A stretch of 64,000 nucleotides of DNA from Bradyrhizobium manausense (GCF_001440035.1 NZ_LJYG01000026.1:97844-161843), one strand, 5' to 3'; counted from the first letter of the stretch, positions 25,682 to 35,479 are shown. Notes: generated from the letters alone by a model not told the origin. Numbers and translations: made by a program.

Positions 25682-27001
25682 ATGGAGGAGGTCAAGCACG
25701 AGCTGGTCATCATCCGCAGGCGGAGCGCCTTCGAGGACGAGAAGGCGCACGGCGGCGTCTGGAAGATCGCCTACGCGGACTTCATGACCGCGATGATGGC
25801 GTTCTTTCTGGTGATGTGGCTGCTCAACGCGCTGAATCAGGATCAGAAGCAGATTGTCGCAAGCTACTTCAATCCGATCAAGCTCGCCGAGAACGCGCCC
25901 GCGCCCAAGGGGCTCAAGGATCTCTCAAAGAAGGAGTCGACGCCGTTCGAGGGGCAGGACGGCCGGCGCAAGCCGGCCGGGCCGAACGAGGAGCGCCGCG
26001 GTGACTCGCCGACGGAAGAGAAGCCACCCTTCTACGAAGAGAAGGTCCTGTTTCGCGATCCCTATGCGACCCTCGCCGAGATCGCGACCAGCGCGAGCCA
26101 GGCCTCGGGCCAGCGGCGCGCCGGGGCTTTGACCTCTGCGGAGGAGGACGGCCTCAAGGGCGGCGATGCCTATCGCGATCCGTTCGATCCGGGCTACTGG
26201 AAGCTCGCGCCCGAGGCTTCGAAGGAAGCTGACAGGATCATGGAGGGCGAGCCGAAGGCGAGTGCTTCGGCACGCGACAATCAGGCCAGCACAAATCAGG
26301 GCGAGCCGCGCCGCGGCAGGACCGATGATGCCGGCGGCATTATGGCCCCCGACGCTCAGGCGTCGTCCACGAGCATATCGCCGCTGCTGCCGCCGGGTCC
26401 GGTGCCATCACCGTCTGCGCGCGAGGCCGCCATGCAGCCAAGCCCGCAGGCGAATCTTCAGGCCAACGCGACGCCGCAGGCGCGCCCGACCGATGCCCCA
26501 AAGGAGTCGGAGGCGCGCGATGCCACCCAGGCCCAGCAGCCGACCGTGAAGCAGCTCCAGTCCGCGATTGCCGACGCGCTGTCGGACATCAAGGCCGGCG
26601 CCGGCCCGGTGGCCGAGGTGCGCCAGGTCGAGGAAGGCCTGCTGATCAGCCTCACCGACGATGCGAGCTTTGGCATGTTCGCAGTCGGGTCGGCGGAGCC
26701 GCGGCCCGAGCTCATTCGCGTCATCGACAAGATCGGCCCGCTCATCGCAAAACGTCGCGGCACGATCATCGTACGTGGTCACACCGACAACAGGCCCTAC
26801 AAATCTGACAATTACGACAATTGGCGGCTGTCCACCGCGCGCGCACAGATGGCTTATTACATGCTGGTCCGCTCCGGTATCGATGCCCAGCGGATCGAGC
26901 ATGTCGAAGGCTATGCTGACCGGAGGCCGAAACTTCCGAACGATCCTGCGGCCGCGCAAAATCGACGGATCGAGATCCTGATCCGGGAGAAGCGTCCTTG
27001 A
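25682..27001 (+). CDS. motB: Flagellar motor stator protein MotB
   Basis: MotB anchors the stator to peptidoglycan and carries the proton-binding aspartate. The 439-residue protein has AYADFMTAMMAFFLVMWLL as its single membrane helix with Asp about residue 33, a very long Pro/Ala/Gln-rich linker (about residues 70-300) and a C-terminal OmpA-like domain (IIVRGHTDNRPYKS and RRIEILI). It is longer than enteric MotB (308 aa), as usual in rhizobia, where MotC is thought to act on MotB. motC follows with a 4-base overlap. Confidence 0.96.
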   Translation: MEEVKHELVIIRRRSAFEDEKAHGGVWKIAYADFMTAMMAFFLVMWLLNALNQDQKQIVASYFNPIKLAENAPAPKGLKDLSKKESTPFEGQDGRRKPAGPNEERRGDSPTEEKPPFYEEKVLFRDPYATLAEIATSASQASGQRRAGALTSAEEDGLKGGDAYRDPFDPGYWKLAPEASKEADRIMEGEPKASASARDNQASTNQGEPRRGRTDDAGGIMAPDAQASSTSISPLLPPGPVPSPSAREAAMQPSPQANLQANATPQARPTDAPKESEARDATQAQQPTVKQLQSAIADALSDIKAGAGPVAEVRQVEEGLLISLTDDASFGMFAVGSAEPRPELIRVIDKIGPLIAKRRGTIIVRGHTDNRPYKSDNYDNWRLSTARAQMAYYMLVRSGIDAQRIEHVEGYADRRPKLPNDPAAAQNRRIEILIREKRP

Positions 27002-28182
27002 CCAGACCGCTGCTCCGCACCGTTCTGTTGGTGCTGTTGTCGCTGGCCGCGACCCGTGCCTTTTCCGATCCAGCGCCTCCGTCGGGCGAGCCGTATGAAC
27101 TCGTCCGCGCGCTGCAGGCGGTGCAAGACGGCATCGCCCGTGGCGATACCGCGGCGCATGGCAGCCACATCGCGCTGATCCGGCAGATCGGCGAAAAATT
27201 TCTTGCCGCCGATCCGAACGTGTGGAGCAACCCGCAGAACGGGCAGGCGGTCGTGATCTACCTGCTGTCCGGCGGCGCGCCGCAGATCGTTCGCAAGCTG
27301 CCGCGCGACAAGATCAGTGTCGACAAGGCGCTGTTCGACGGCGCGCTCGCTTATGTCGAGGGACGGCAGGACGAGGCGAGGGAGCTGCTCAAGGACGTCA
27401 AGCCGCGCACGATTTCGTCCGGCATGGGGGGGCAGGTGGCGCTGGTCCAGGGCGTGCTGTTCGCCCGGTCAGAGGCCTCGCTCGCGATCGAGCGTCTGGA
27501 CGACGCACGCCTGCTGCTGCCCGGCACGCTGGTCGAGGAGGCGGCACTGCGGCGCGAGGTCCTTCTGGTCGGGCAGGCCGAGGACTTCGACAAGTTCGAG
27601 TTCCTGACGCTGGCCTATATTCGCCACTACCGCAACTCGGTCTATGCCGGCGATTTCTGGCAGCGTTTCTCCACGGGCCTGACACAATCGAATCTTGCGC
27701 TGGACGATCGTCGCTTTGCACGCGTCGCGGCGCTGCTGGAACATGTCGACCGCGCCAGCCGCCTCAAGCTGTATCTGGTGATTGCGCGCGGTGCGTTGAT
27801 CCGCGGCAAGCTTACAGTCGTCAGCCTTGCGGCCGAGCGGGCGCTGACGCTCAGCGCCGATGCCGCGCCCGATCGGGAACGCGCACATTTCTATCGCGGC
27901 GCATCCCGCGCGCTGACCGACGAATATGACGGCGGTTTCGCCGAGCTGAGGGCGCTCGACCGGTCGAAGCTGGCAGAGCGCGATGTCCTGCTCCTCAACG
28001 CAACCCTCCAGCTCGCGCTCGACATTCGCAAGCCGGTCACGGGACCGGCGTCCGTCATGACGGCCGACAAGCCACCGCCCACGCCGGCACGGATCGATCT
28101 TGCCTCGTCCAACGCGACGCTCGCACGCGCAAAGTCGCAGCTCGGCGAACTGGAGCTTCTCACCAGGGATCATCGCCCATGA
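26998..28182 (+). CDS. motC: Flagellar motility protein MotC
   Basis: MotC is a periplasmic protein of rhizobia that is thought to act on MotB and is required for rotation. The 394-residue protein starts with TTG 26998 overlapping the motB stop codon (TTGA) and has a signal peptide (RPLLRTVLLVLLSLAATRAF). Repeated helical segments follow, compatible with an all-helical fold. Its partner chaperone MotE is at 16873. Confidence 0.88.
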   Translation: MTRPLLRTVLLVLLSLAATRAFSDPAPPSGEPYELVRALQAVQDGIARGDTAAHGSHIALIRQIGEKFLAADPNVWSNPQNGQAVVIYLLSGGAPQIVRKLPRDKISVDKALFDGALAYVEGRQDEARELLKDVKPRTISSGMGGQVALVQGVLFARSEASLAIERLDDARLLLPGTLVEEAALRREVLLVGQAEDFDKFEFLTLAYIRHYRNSVYAGDFWQRFSTGLTQSNLALDDRRFARVAALLEHVDRASRLKLYLVIARGALIRGKLTVVSLAAERALTLSADAAPDRERAHFYRGASRALTDEYDGGFAELRALDRSKLAERDVLLLNATLQLALDIRKPVTGPASVMTADKPPPTPARIDLASSNATLARAKSQLGELELLTRDHRP

Positions 28183-29516
28183 CCAAGCTCACTGGAACCT
28201 CCGGACAGCTCTTCGCCGGTCTCGCCGAAAGCCTTGCGCGCGGGGTGACCCGGTCGACGAAAGGTGTGGCAACGCCAGGCACGAAAACCGCCGACGATTC
28301 CTCGTTTCACGATCTGCTCCACACCGTCTCAAACATGGCCAAGCGGGCTTTGGACGATCAGGAAACCGATACGGCCACCGATGCGACCACCAAAGTTGCC
28401 CCGGCGCGCCCGCGCGTGAGACAGTTGAGCGAGCCTGGCACGTCGAAGGATGAACCGGTGCACGAACGCACCGAGGAGACCAGATCGTCGAACAAGCCGG
28501 AGCAGGTCGATCCGGTAGCGAAGGCTGATGTCTCGCCCAGATTGGGCCTCCCCGCGATGCTGGGGCAGGAGCTCGCTGCCGCGCAGGCGGCGGCAATGCA
28601 GACACCACAGCCGTCCGGCGACAAGAAGGAGACGTCGGCCCGGGACGAGCGTCCGTCAGTGGCAAAGCAGGGCATCAGCGACGCAAGGGCGGCGGCAGAC
28701 GTCGCCGGATCCACCGCCGCGCCTTCGTTTGTGGCGCGTTCCGGCGGCGACACGTCCCTCGCGCGCGGGCAGGCGGCCGCAGGTGCACAGGCTGCAGCGA
28801 TGCCGCAGGGAAGTGCCGCTCCGACGGATGCCATGCCGGCAACGCCGGGCTTCGAAGCCGTCGCGGCGAATGTCGAGCGCGCCGCAAAGTCCGCGGGCCG
28901 CGACGCCTTGCCTGAGACGACCAAGGTCACGGTCGTCCAGCAGGAGACTCATCTGCCTCCCGTGGGGCCGTTCAGTGCGACCCAACAGGTGGCGAACGCC
29001 GTGGTGTCCGAGCTCAAGAGTTCACCCGCGCCGGCCGCGTCCGCCGCGACGGATCTCTTGGGCAGGCAGAACAATGCCCCGGACCAGCCGCTCAAGATCC
29101 TCACCGTCAATCTCGAGCCGCCTGATCTCGGCAATGTCACCATGCGTCTGCGTCTCGTCGGCAACGAGGTCTCGGTTCAGCTCGCCGCCGAACGCAAGGA
29201 CACTACCATGATGCTGGATCAGCAGCGCGATCAGATCCGCGACCTGATGCAGTCGGCAGGATATGTCGCCGACGTCGCGCCGGTGCAGCACGGTTCGCTC
29301 GACGGGTTCCAGTCGGGATCTGGCCAGTCGCAGCCGCATCTCTCCGGCCAGCAACAGCAATCATCGCAGTCGCAAGGCGCGTTCGGCGGTGCAGGCACGT
29401 CCGGCCAGTCCGACGGCGGCGCCAGGCAAGCCCGCCAAGACCAGCAGCCCAACCAGGAGGCACGCCATGATCAGGACGTGGCGCCACATACTCGTCGCGG
29501 CCCTGTTTATTTGTAA
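28179..29516 (+). CDS. fliK: Flagellar hook-length control protein FliK
   Basis: FliK measures the hook and triggers the FlhB switch. The 445-residue protein is low-complexity and Ala/Gln/Pro-rich over most of its length and has a conserved C-terminal domain (ILTVNLEPPDLGNVTMRLRL, then VSVQLAAERKDTTMMLDQQR) like the Flg_hook family. It overlaps motC by 4 bases and its tail overlaps the next gene by 50 bases. In older rhizobial literature this gene is called motD. Confidence 0.9.
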   Translation: MTKLTGTSGQLFAGLAESLARGVTRSTKGVATPGTKTADDSSFHDLLHTVSNMAKRALDDQETDTATDATTKVAPARPRVRQLSEPGTSKDEPVHERTEETRSSNKPEQVDPVAKADVSPRLGLPAMLGQELAAAQAAAMQTPQPSGDKKETSARDERPSVAKQGISDARAAADVAGSTAAPSFVARSGGDTSLARGQAAAGAQAAAMPQGSAAPTDAMPATPGFEAVAANVERAAKSAGRDALPETTKVTVVQQETHLPPVGPFSATQQVANAVVSELKSSPAPAASAATDLLGRQNNAPDQPLKILTVNLEPPDLGNVTMRLRLVGNEVSVQLAAERKDTTMMLDQQRDQIRDLMQSAGYVADVAPVQHGSLDGFQSGSGQSQPHLSGQQQQSSQSQGAFGGAGTSGQSDGGARQARQDQQPNQEARHDQDVAPHTRRGPVYL

Positions 29517-30048
29517 TGTCGGCGCCGCCGCGGCGGCGACTGACACTGCGCGCCCTTGCGAGCGCGAGATGGCGCGCGCCTCGCAGCAGCACGGAATTCC
29601 GCTCGGCATCCTCTATGCGGTCGGTCTCACCGAGACCGGCCGCCGCGGCGCGCTCTATCCTTATGCATTGGGCGCCGAAGGGCAGACCGTGTTCGCCAAG
29701 GACATGGACGATGCGATCGCGAATTTCGAGGCGATGCGGGCCAGGGGCATCAAGCTGATCGATCTCGGCTGCATGCAGATCAATCACTATTTTCACGGCG
29801 ACAAATTCGCGTCGGTGCGGGCGATGTTCGATCCGGCGGAGAATGTCGACTACGCCGCGCGTTTCCTGAAAGAGCTGAAGCAGCGCGAGGGAAGCTGGAC
29901 CATGGCGGTCGCCCGCTACAATGCCGGTCCCAACAATCAACCGGCGCAGAAGCGCTACGTCTGCCACATCGTTGCGCATCTCGTCTCCAGCGGCTTCGGC
30001 GCGTGGACCGACAAGGCGCGCTCGTTCTGTCAGCTCAAGACGACATGA
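29467..30048 (+). CDS. Lytic transglycosylase (SLT family)
   Basis: A muramidase-like enzyme that cleaves peptidoglycan. ATG 29467 is preceded by an excellent AGGAGG, and a signal peptide follows (HILVAALFICNVGAAAAA), fixing the start inside the end of fliK (50-base overlap). Residues about 41-60 (QHGIPLGILYAVGLTETGRR) carry the catalytic Glu about residue 56 of the SLT fold; LIDLGCMQINHYFHG and MAVARYNAGPNN follow. 193 residues. It probably opens the wall for the rod, since the FlgJ-like protein at 38805 has no enzyme domain. Confidence 0.9.
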   Translation: MIRTWRHILVAALFICNVGAAAAATDTARPCEREMARASQQHGIPLGILYAVGLTETGRRGALYPYALGAEGQTVFAKDMDDAIANFEAMRARGIKLIDLGCMQINHYFHGDKFASVRAMFDPAENVDYAARFLKELKQREGSWTMAVARYNAGPNNQPAQKRYVCHIVAHLVSSGFGAWTDKARSFCQLKTT

Positions 30049-30163
30049 AACGACGACCTGAGATGGCGAGGCACGACATCAAGTTGTGCATCGCCACCAA
30101 CCATCAGCCCCGCGCAAGCAAGACCCCGCATTGTAATTCCAATCTGCCAAAGGAGCCCACTAC

Positions 30164-31402
30164 ATGAGCCTGTATGGTGTTATGCGCACCGGCGTTTCCG
30201 GGATGAACGCGCAGTCCAACAAGCTGTCGACGGTCTCGGACAACATCGCGAACGTCAACACGGTCGGCTACAAGCGGGCTTCGACGGAATTCTCCTCGCT
30301 GATCTTGAAGAGCGGCTCCGGCAACTACGACTCCGGCGCGGTCGAGACCACGGTCCGCTACGCCATCACCGATCCCGGCAATCTCCAGTTCACGACCTCG
30401 ACGACGGACCTCGCGGTCCAGGGCAACGGCTTCTTCGTCGTGCAGGATGCGAACGGCAACAACTTCCTCACGCGTGCCGGCTCATTCGTGCCCGACAGCA
30501 CCGGCAACCTCGTCAACACCGCCGGCTTCCAGTTGATGGGCTACAACATCCAGAACGGCGCCGTCCCCAACGTGGCCGCCAATGGCTTCGGTGGCCTCCA
30601 GGTCATCAACGTCAACCAGATGGCGTTGCAGGCCTCGCCCTCGACCAAGGCGACTGTGGCGGCCAATCTGGATCCGAGCGCGGCGATTGTCGCTGCTCCG
30701 GCGGCTGCCGCTGGTCCGGGCAACTACACGTCGAAGACGTCGATGGTGACCTACGACAACATCGGCAACGCCGTGACGCTCGACGTCTATGCCGCGAAAA
30801 CCGCTGCGAACACCTGGGACATCGAAGTCTACAACGGCGCAGCCTTGCTGACGGGTGGTCCCTCGGCTGCGACCAGTTTCACCTTCAACGTCACGGCGGC
30901 CGGAAAGGGCGCGCTGGCCGCAGCGAGCCCCAAGACGCTCGCGTTCACCGTCCCCGGCGGCTCGGCCTTCACCATGGACCTCTCGGCCATGACCCAGGTT
31001 GCCTCCAGCTTCGACTTCAAGGCGACCGTTGATGGCAACGCGCCGTCCTCCGTCGAGAAAGTCAACATCGACAGCAAGGGCGTGGTGAGCGCTGTGCTCA
31101 AGAACGGCACCCAGTTGCCAAGCTTCCAGGTTGCGCTCGCAACCGTGCCGAGCCCGGATCACATGACGCCGGAGGTCGGCAATGTCTATTCGCCGAACCT
31201 TGATTCCGGAAACGTGCAGGTCGGTCTGGCCGGGCAGGGTGGCCTCGGAACCATCCAATCCGGCGCTCTCGAAGACTCCAACGTCGATCTTGCGAGCGAA
31301 CTGACCGACATGATCTCGGCGCAGCGCGGCTTCACCGCGAACTCGAAATCATTCCAGACCGGCGCAGATCTGCTTGACGTCGTCGTCAACCTGAAGCGCT
31401 GA
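30164..31402 (+). CDS. flgE: Flagellar hook protein FlgE
   Basis: FlgE forms the hook. The 412-residue protein is preceded by AAAGGAGCCCACTAC and begins MSLYGVMRTGVSGMNAQSNK, then TVSDNIANVNTVGYKRASTE; the segment TDLAVQGNGFFVVQDANGN is the central hook-family motif, and LASELTDMISAQRGFTANSK is the C-terminal helix. It starts a tight hook group (flgE, flgK, flgL, flaF, flbT, flgD). Confidence 0.97.
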   Translation: MSLYGVMRTGVSGMNAQSNKLSTVSDNIANVNTVGYKRASTEFSSLILKSGSGNYDSGAVETTVRYAITDPGNLQFTTSTTDLAVQGNGFFVVQDANGNNFLTRAGSFVPDSTGNLVNTAGFQLMGYNIQNGAVPNVAANGFGGLQVINVNQMALQASPSTKATVAANLDPSAAIVAAPAAAAGPGNYTSKTSMVTYDNIGNAVTLDVYAAKTAANTWDIEVYNGAALLTGGPSAATSFTFNVTAAGKGALAAASPKTLAFTVPGGSAFTMDLSAMTQVASSFDFKATVDGNAPSSVEKVNIDSKGVVSAVLKNGTQLPSFQVALATVPSPDHMTPEVGNVYSPNLDSGNVQVGLAGQGGLGTIQSGALEDSNVDLASELTDMISAQRGFTANSKSFQTGADLLDVVVNLKR

Positions 31403-31448
31403 GTAGCTCAACGCCGATTCCGGGCAAGAGAACGTTCAAGAGCACGCC

Positions 31449-32927
31449 ATGTCCCTTACCTCAGCCCTCGATTCGGCCCGCAACTCGCTCATGGCGTCGG
31501 GCATCCAGTCCTCGACGATCTCGCGCAATATCGCCGGTGCCGGTTCGACCGGCTATTCGCGCAAGATCACCGAGCTGGATAATCTTCCCGGCGCCGGCGT
31601 TTATGTCGCGGCGATCCAGCGCGCCGCCTCTTCGGGCCTGTACAGCAACGTCCTGACCGCGACCTCGGCAGCCGCAACGCAGAGCGCGATCTATGCCGGT
31701 CTCCAGAAGATCGCCGCTGCCACGGTGGACGATCCGCAGCTCGACCAGTCGCCGACGGCGCAGCTCAACGCGCTGAAGCAGGCGCTGCAGCAATATGCCA
31801 ACGCGCCCGATAACACCACGCTGGCTCAGGCCGCCGTCACCTCCGCCAAAGACATGGCGACCGCGCTCAACCAGGCGACCGAGACCGTGCAGTCGGTGCG
31901 CGAGGGTGCGGACGCCGACATGAAAACGTCGGTCCAGAACATCAACCAGCTGCTCTCCCAGTTCCAGACGGTAAATACGGCGATCGTGAAGGGTACAATC
32001 GCCGGAGACGACGTGACTGACTATCTCGACCAGCGCGACAGCATCGTCTCGCAATTGTCGCAGGAGGTCGGCGTCACGATGACGATCCGCACCAACGGCG
32101 ATGCAGCCCTCTACGCCGACAGCGGTGCGGTGCTGTTCGACAAAACGGCGCGGGCGGTAACTTTCGCTCCCACCACATCGTATTCGGCGAGCATCACGGG
32201 TAACGCGGTCTTCATCGACGGCGTGCCGGTGACCGGCGCCAATTCGGTGATGCCGATCAAGTCCGGCAAGCTTGCCGGACTCGCCCGACTGCGCGACAGT
32301 GACACGGTCACCTATCAGAGCCAGCTCGACGAAATCGCCCGCGGCCTGATCAATGCTTTCAAGGAAAGTGACCAAACGGCCGCTGCGCTGCCCAACGTTC
32401 CCGGTCTCTTCACGTACCCTGGCGCGCCGACGATGCCCGCGAGCGCCACCGTCTCGGTGGGCCTCGCCGGCGCGATCTCGGTCGCGGCGTCGGTCGATCC
32501 CGCCTTGGGTGGCAACCCGAATTTGCTGCGCGACGGTGCCATCAGCGGGAACCCGGCCTATAACTACAACATTGTGGGCAACGGCGGCTTTTCGGCCCGG
32601 CTGCAGCAGCTCATCGGCAACATGGATGCCTCGCAGCCGTTCGATGCGACAACGCAGGGCAAGCCGAACGGCAGCCTGATCGACTACGCATCGTCGTCGA
32701 CCAGCTGGATCGAGAACCAGCGCAAGGCCGCCAACGACAGCTCTCAATATCAGAACACGCTGCTGGACCGCAGCACGACGGCGCTGTCGAACGTCAACGG
32801 CGTCAACATGGACGACGAGATGTCGTTGATGCTCCAGGTCGAGCGCACCTATTCGGCGTCCTCCAAGATCATTTCGACCGTTGACCAGATGTTGCAAACC
32901 TTGCTAGCCGCCGTGGGGAATCCGTGA
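31449..32927 (+). CDS. flgK: Hook-filament junction protein FlgK
   Basis: FlgK (HAP1) is the first junction protein between hook and filament. The 492-residue protein has the N-terminal SLTSALDSARNSLMASGIQS and IAGAGSTGYSRK segments and the C-terminal NGVNMDDEMSLMLQVERTYS helix, both HAP1/flagellin-family features. It is somewhat shorter than the enteric protein (about 547 aa), as is common in alphaproteobacteria. It runs directly into flgL. Confidence 0.94.
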   Translation: MSLTSALDSARNSLMASGIQSSTISRNIAGAGSTGYSRKITELDNLPGAGVYVAAIQRAASSGLYSNVLTATSAAATQSAIYAGLQKIAAATVDDPQLDQSPTAQLNALKQALQQYANAPDNTTLAQAAVTSAKDMATALNQATETVQSVREGADADMKTSVQNINQLLSQFQTVNTAIVKGTIAGDDVTDYLDQRDSIVSQLSQEVGVTMTIRTNGDAALYADSGAVLFDKTARAVTFAPTTSYSASITGNAVFIDGVPVTGANSVMPIKSGKLAGLARLRDSDTVTYQSQLDEIARGLINAFKESDQTAAALPNVPGLFTYPGAPTMPASATVSVGLAGAISVAASVDPALGGNPNLLRDGAISGNPAYNYNIVGNGGFSARLQQLIGNMDASQPFDATTQGKPNGSLIDYASSSTSWIENQRKAANDSSQYQNTLLDRSTTALSNVNGVNMDDEMSLMLQVERTYSASSKIISTVDQMLQTLLAAVGNP

Positions 32928-33973
32928 TGATGAGCGCCAACTACGTTTCCACCCTCGTGCTACACTCGTCCCTGCGGTATTCGATCACGAACAACCAGGC
33001 GGCGCTGAGCAAAGCGTCGACGGAAGCGACCACCGGCCGCTTCGCCGATGTCGGCCTGCAGCTCGGGGCGACGACGGGGGGCGACGTCACCTTGCGGGCG
33101 GACCTCAGCTTCGCCGACCAGCTCGTCGATACCAACGGCTTGGTCGCGGGACGCCTGGACGTGACCCAGGACCGCATCACCCAGCTCGGGTCGACCGCTA
33201 CTGATTTCCTCAAGGACCTGATTGCGGCCCGCAGCACCGATGGTGGCGGGCGGATCATCCTGCCGCCGGCGTCCTCCAATCTCCAGGACCTGATCGGCGC
33301 ACTGAACGTCTCCTACAATGGCTCGTTCCTGTTCTCGGGCATCAACACGCAGACCCAGCCGATCACGCCTTACCAGGCCGGCTCGGCCAGCAAAAACAAG
33401 GTCGATGCCGATTTCCTTGCGGCCTTCGGCTTCACGCAATCCTCGGCCAGCGTGAACACCATTACGCCGGCCCAGATGCAGACATTCCTCAACGGTCCCT
33501 TCGACGCCGAGTTCGCAAGTCCTGCCTGGAACACCAACTGGTCAACGGCCACCGACCAGGTCATGCAAAGCCGCATCTCGACGACGGAGATCGCCGATAC
33601 ATCCGTCAGCGCCAACCAGACCGGTTTTCGCAAGCTCGCCGAGGCTTATACGATGATGGCCGATCTCGGGAACGCGAACCTCGACCAGTCGACGTTCCAG
33701 GTGGTGGTGGACAAGGCCATCGGCCTCGTCGGCAGCGCCATCACCGACCTCGCAACGCTGGGCGGCGACATGGGCACGGTCCAGCAGCGGATCACCAACG
33801 CGACCGACAAGCTGAAGACTCAGAAGGACATTCTGAACAATCAGATCGTCGGCATAGAGAAGGTCGATCCGACCGAAGCGTCGGTACGCGTCAACACGCT
33901 GCAGACCCAGATCCAGACGGCGCTCGCACTGACCTCGCAGCTCCAGAAGATCAGTCTCATCAACTATCTCTGA
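32927..33973 (+). CDS. flgL: Hook-filament junction protein FlgL
   Basis: FlgL (HAP3) is the second hook-filament junction protein. The protein is 348 residues from ATG 32927, which shares one base with the flgK stop (TGATG); GTG 32924 and ATG 32930 are equally close alternatives. N-terminal SLRYSITNNQAALSKASTEA and the C-terminal helix RVNTLQTQIQTALALTSQLQ resemble flagellin-family D0/D1 helices. Its place directly after flgK supports the call. Confidence 0.92.
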   Translation: MMSANYVSTLVLHSSLRYSITNNQAALSKASTEATTGRFADVGLQLGATTGGDVTLRADLSFADQLVDTNGLVAGRLDVTQDRITQLGSTATDFLKDLIAARSTDGGGRIILPPASSNLQDLIGALNVSYNGSFLFSGINTQTQPITPYQAGSASKNKVDADFLAAFGFTQSSASVNTITPAQMQTFLNGPFDAEFASPAWNTNWSTATDQVMQSRISTTEIADTSVSANQTGFRKLAEAYTMMADLGNANLDQSTFQVVVDKAIGLVGSAITDLATLGGDMGTVQQRITNATDKLKTQKDILNNQIVGIEKVDPTEASVRVNTLQTQIQTALALTSQLQKISLINYL

Positions 33974-34018
33974 GCACGAGCCGCTTACGCTTTCAGTTTC
34001 CTGCGCAGAGTATTACGG

Positions 34019-34363
34019 ATGACTTTTGAAGCCTATGAGACGGTCGTTGAAGACAGCGGCCATGAGGCGCGAGGGCGGGAGCGCCAGGCGCTCAGCCTCG
34101 GCATCGACCGGCTGGAGCGGCTCCAGCGGGAGTGTTTCAGCATTGAGGATCAGGTTCAGAGCCTGCTCTATGTCCGGCGGCTGTGGACCATCTTCATCGA
34201 GGATCTGGCACATCCCGAGAACGGCCTGCCCGAGCAGCTGCGCGCCGACATCATCTCGATCGGCCTGTGGGTCGTCAAGGAAGCCGATCGCCTTCGCGAG
34301 GAAAGATCGAACGACGTGGCGCAGCTCGTCGAAATCAACCGCCTGATACGAGACGCGCTTTAA
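34019..34363 (+). CDS. flaF: Flagellar biosynthesis regulator FlaF
   Basis: FlaF is a small helical protein of alphaproteobacteria that promotes flagellin synthesis and acts with FlbT. The 114-residue protein contains the family-like segments LLYVRRLWTIFIEDLAHPEN and IISIGLWVVKEADRLREE. Its stop shares one base with the flbT start (TAATG), so the pair is translationally coupled. Confidence 0.92.
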   Translation: MTFEAYETVVEDSGHEARGRERQALSLGIDRLERLQRECFSIEDQVQSLLYVRRLWTIFIEDLAHPENGLPEQLRADIISIGLWVVKEADRLREERSNDVAQLVEINRLIRDAL

Positions 34364-34773
34364 TGAAGATCTCCTTGCGAGCGGGCGAACGGGTCTACAT
34401 CAACGGCGCGGTGTTGCGCGTGGACCGCAAGGTCTCGCTCGAGCTCGTCAATGATGTGATGTTCCTGCTGGAAGGGCAGGTGATGCAGGCTGCCGACGCC
34501 ACCACGGCGATGCGCCAGCTTTATTTCATCGTTCAGCTCATGCTGATGAACCCGACGGATGTCGGCGCCGCCGCCTCCCTCTATGGGCAGCACCACGCGG
34601 CCCTGCTGGCCGTTTGTGAGAACCGCGAGATGCTGGACGGGCTCGCCGCGATCGACGAGATGGTCGGCGGAACCCGCTACTTCGAGGCGCTCAAGCGGAT
34701 CCGGGCGCTGTTCCCTCTCGAGGAGGCGATCCTGGCCGGCACCACCACCAAATCTCCATTCAAGGCTGCCTGA
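34363..34773 (+). CDS. flbT: Flagellin mRNA regulator FlbT
   Basis: FlbT in Caulobacter binds the 5' leader of flagellin mRNA and represses it until the hook is complete; in some rhizobia it is needed for flagellin synthesis. ATG 34363 gives 136 residues starting MKISLRAGERVYINGAVLRV, a FlbT hallmark, with RQLYFIVQLMLMNPTD and a charged C-terminal region. Open frame upstream to 34183 overlaps flaF and is not used. The three leaders before the flagellin genes are candidate targets. Confidence 0.95.
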   Translation: MKISLRAGERVYINGAVLRVDRKVSLELVNDVMFLLEGQVMQAADATTAMRQLYFIVQLMLMNPTDVGAAASLYGQHHAALLAVCENREMLDGLAAIDEMVGGTRYFEALKRIRALFPLEEAILAGTTTKSPFKAA

Positions 34774-34787
34774 CAGCGGAGAGGCCC

Positions 34788-35210
34788 ATGAACGTTCCCA
34801 GCGCGACCGATACCACGAGCACCAATTCGACCAGCTCGACCTCGTCCAGCTCGACGCCGTCAAGCAGCGGAGTCGACTACAACACCTTCCTCCAGCTCCT
34901 CATCGCCGAGATGAAAAACCAGGATCCGACCAATCCGACGGATACGTCACAATACATGAGTCAGTTTGCCCAGCTGTCGACGGTCGAGCAGGCCATGCAA
35001 ACCAACACGAAGCTGGATGCGCTGCTGTCCTCCCAGTCGCTGTCGCAGGCGGACGGGCTGATCGGAAAGAATGTCAGCTTCACCGACTCGACCGGAGCGA
35101 CGTTCACCGGCAAGGTCGCTTCGATCTCGATCAACAGCAACGGCTCCGTCGCGACCCTCCAGGACGGCACCAAGGTGGCGGTCGGCCCCGGTCTGACGAT
35201 CAGCAACTAA
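34788..35210 (+). CDS. flgD: Hook-cap scaffold protein FlgD
   Basis: FlgD caps the growing hook during assembly. The 140-residue protein has a Ser/Thr-rich N-terminus (residues 5-28) and the conserved FLQLLIAEMKNQDPTNPTDT, then YMSQFAQLSTVEQAM region of FlgD. It is short: the Ig-like C-terminal domain of enteric FlgD (232 aa) seems reduced to a small beta region, as in other rhizobia. Confidence 0.94.
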   Translation: MNVPSATDTTSTNSTSSTSSSSTPSSSGVDYNTFLQLLIAEMKNQDPTNPTDTSQYMSQFAQLSTVEQAMQTNTKLDALLSSQSLSQADGLIGKNVSFTDSTGATFTGKVASISINSNGSVATLQDGTKVAVGPGLTISN

Positions 35211-35212
35211 CC

Positions 35213-35479
35213 ATGAACGAGCGGGACGCCCTCGACCTCGTCCAGGCGGCGATCTGGACCATCCTCGTTGCCTGCGGACCCGCCGTCGGCGCGGCGATGC
35301 TGGTCGGCATCGTCATTGCGCTGATCCAGGCCCTGACCCAGATCCAGGAGGCGACGCTGACCTTCGTTCCGAAGATCATCGTCATCCTGGTGGTCGTGGC
35401 CATCTCCGGCTCCTTCATCGGCGCCCATCTCTCCACCTTCACCGAGATGGTCTATGCGCGGATCGAGCACGGCTTCTGA
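35213..35479 (+). CDS. fliQ: Flagellar export gate protein FliQ
   Basis: FliQ is a small two-helix export-gate subunit. ATG 35213, 2 bases after flgD, gives 88 residues with DALDLVQAAIWTILVACGPA and VGIVIALIQALTQIQEATLT, then a second hydrophobic segment (IIVILVVVAISGSFIGAHL). The longer frame upstream overlaps flgD and is not used. flhA and fliR follow. Confidence 0.96.
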   Translation: MNERDALDLVQAAIWTILVACGPAVGAAMLVGIVIALIQALTQIQEATLTFVPKIIVILVVVAISGSFIGAHLSTFTEMVYARIEHGF

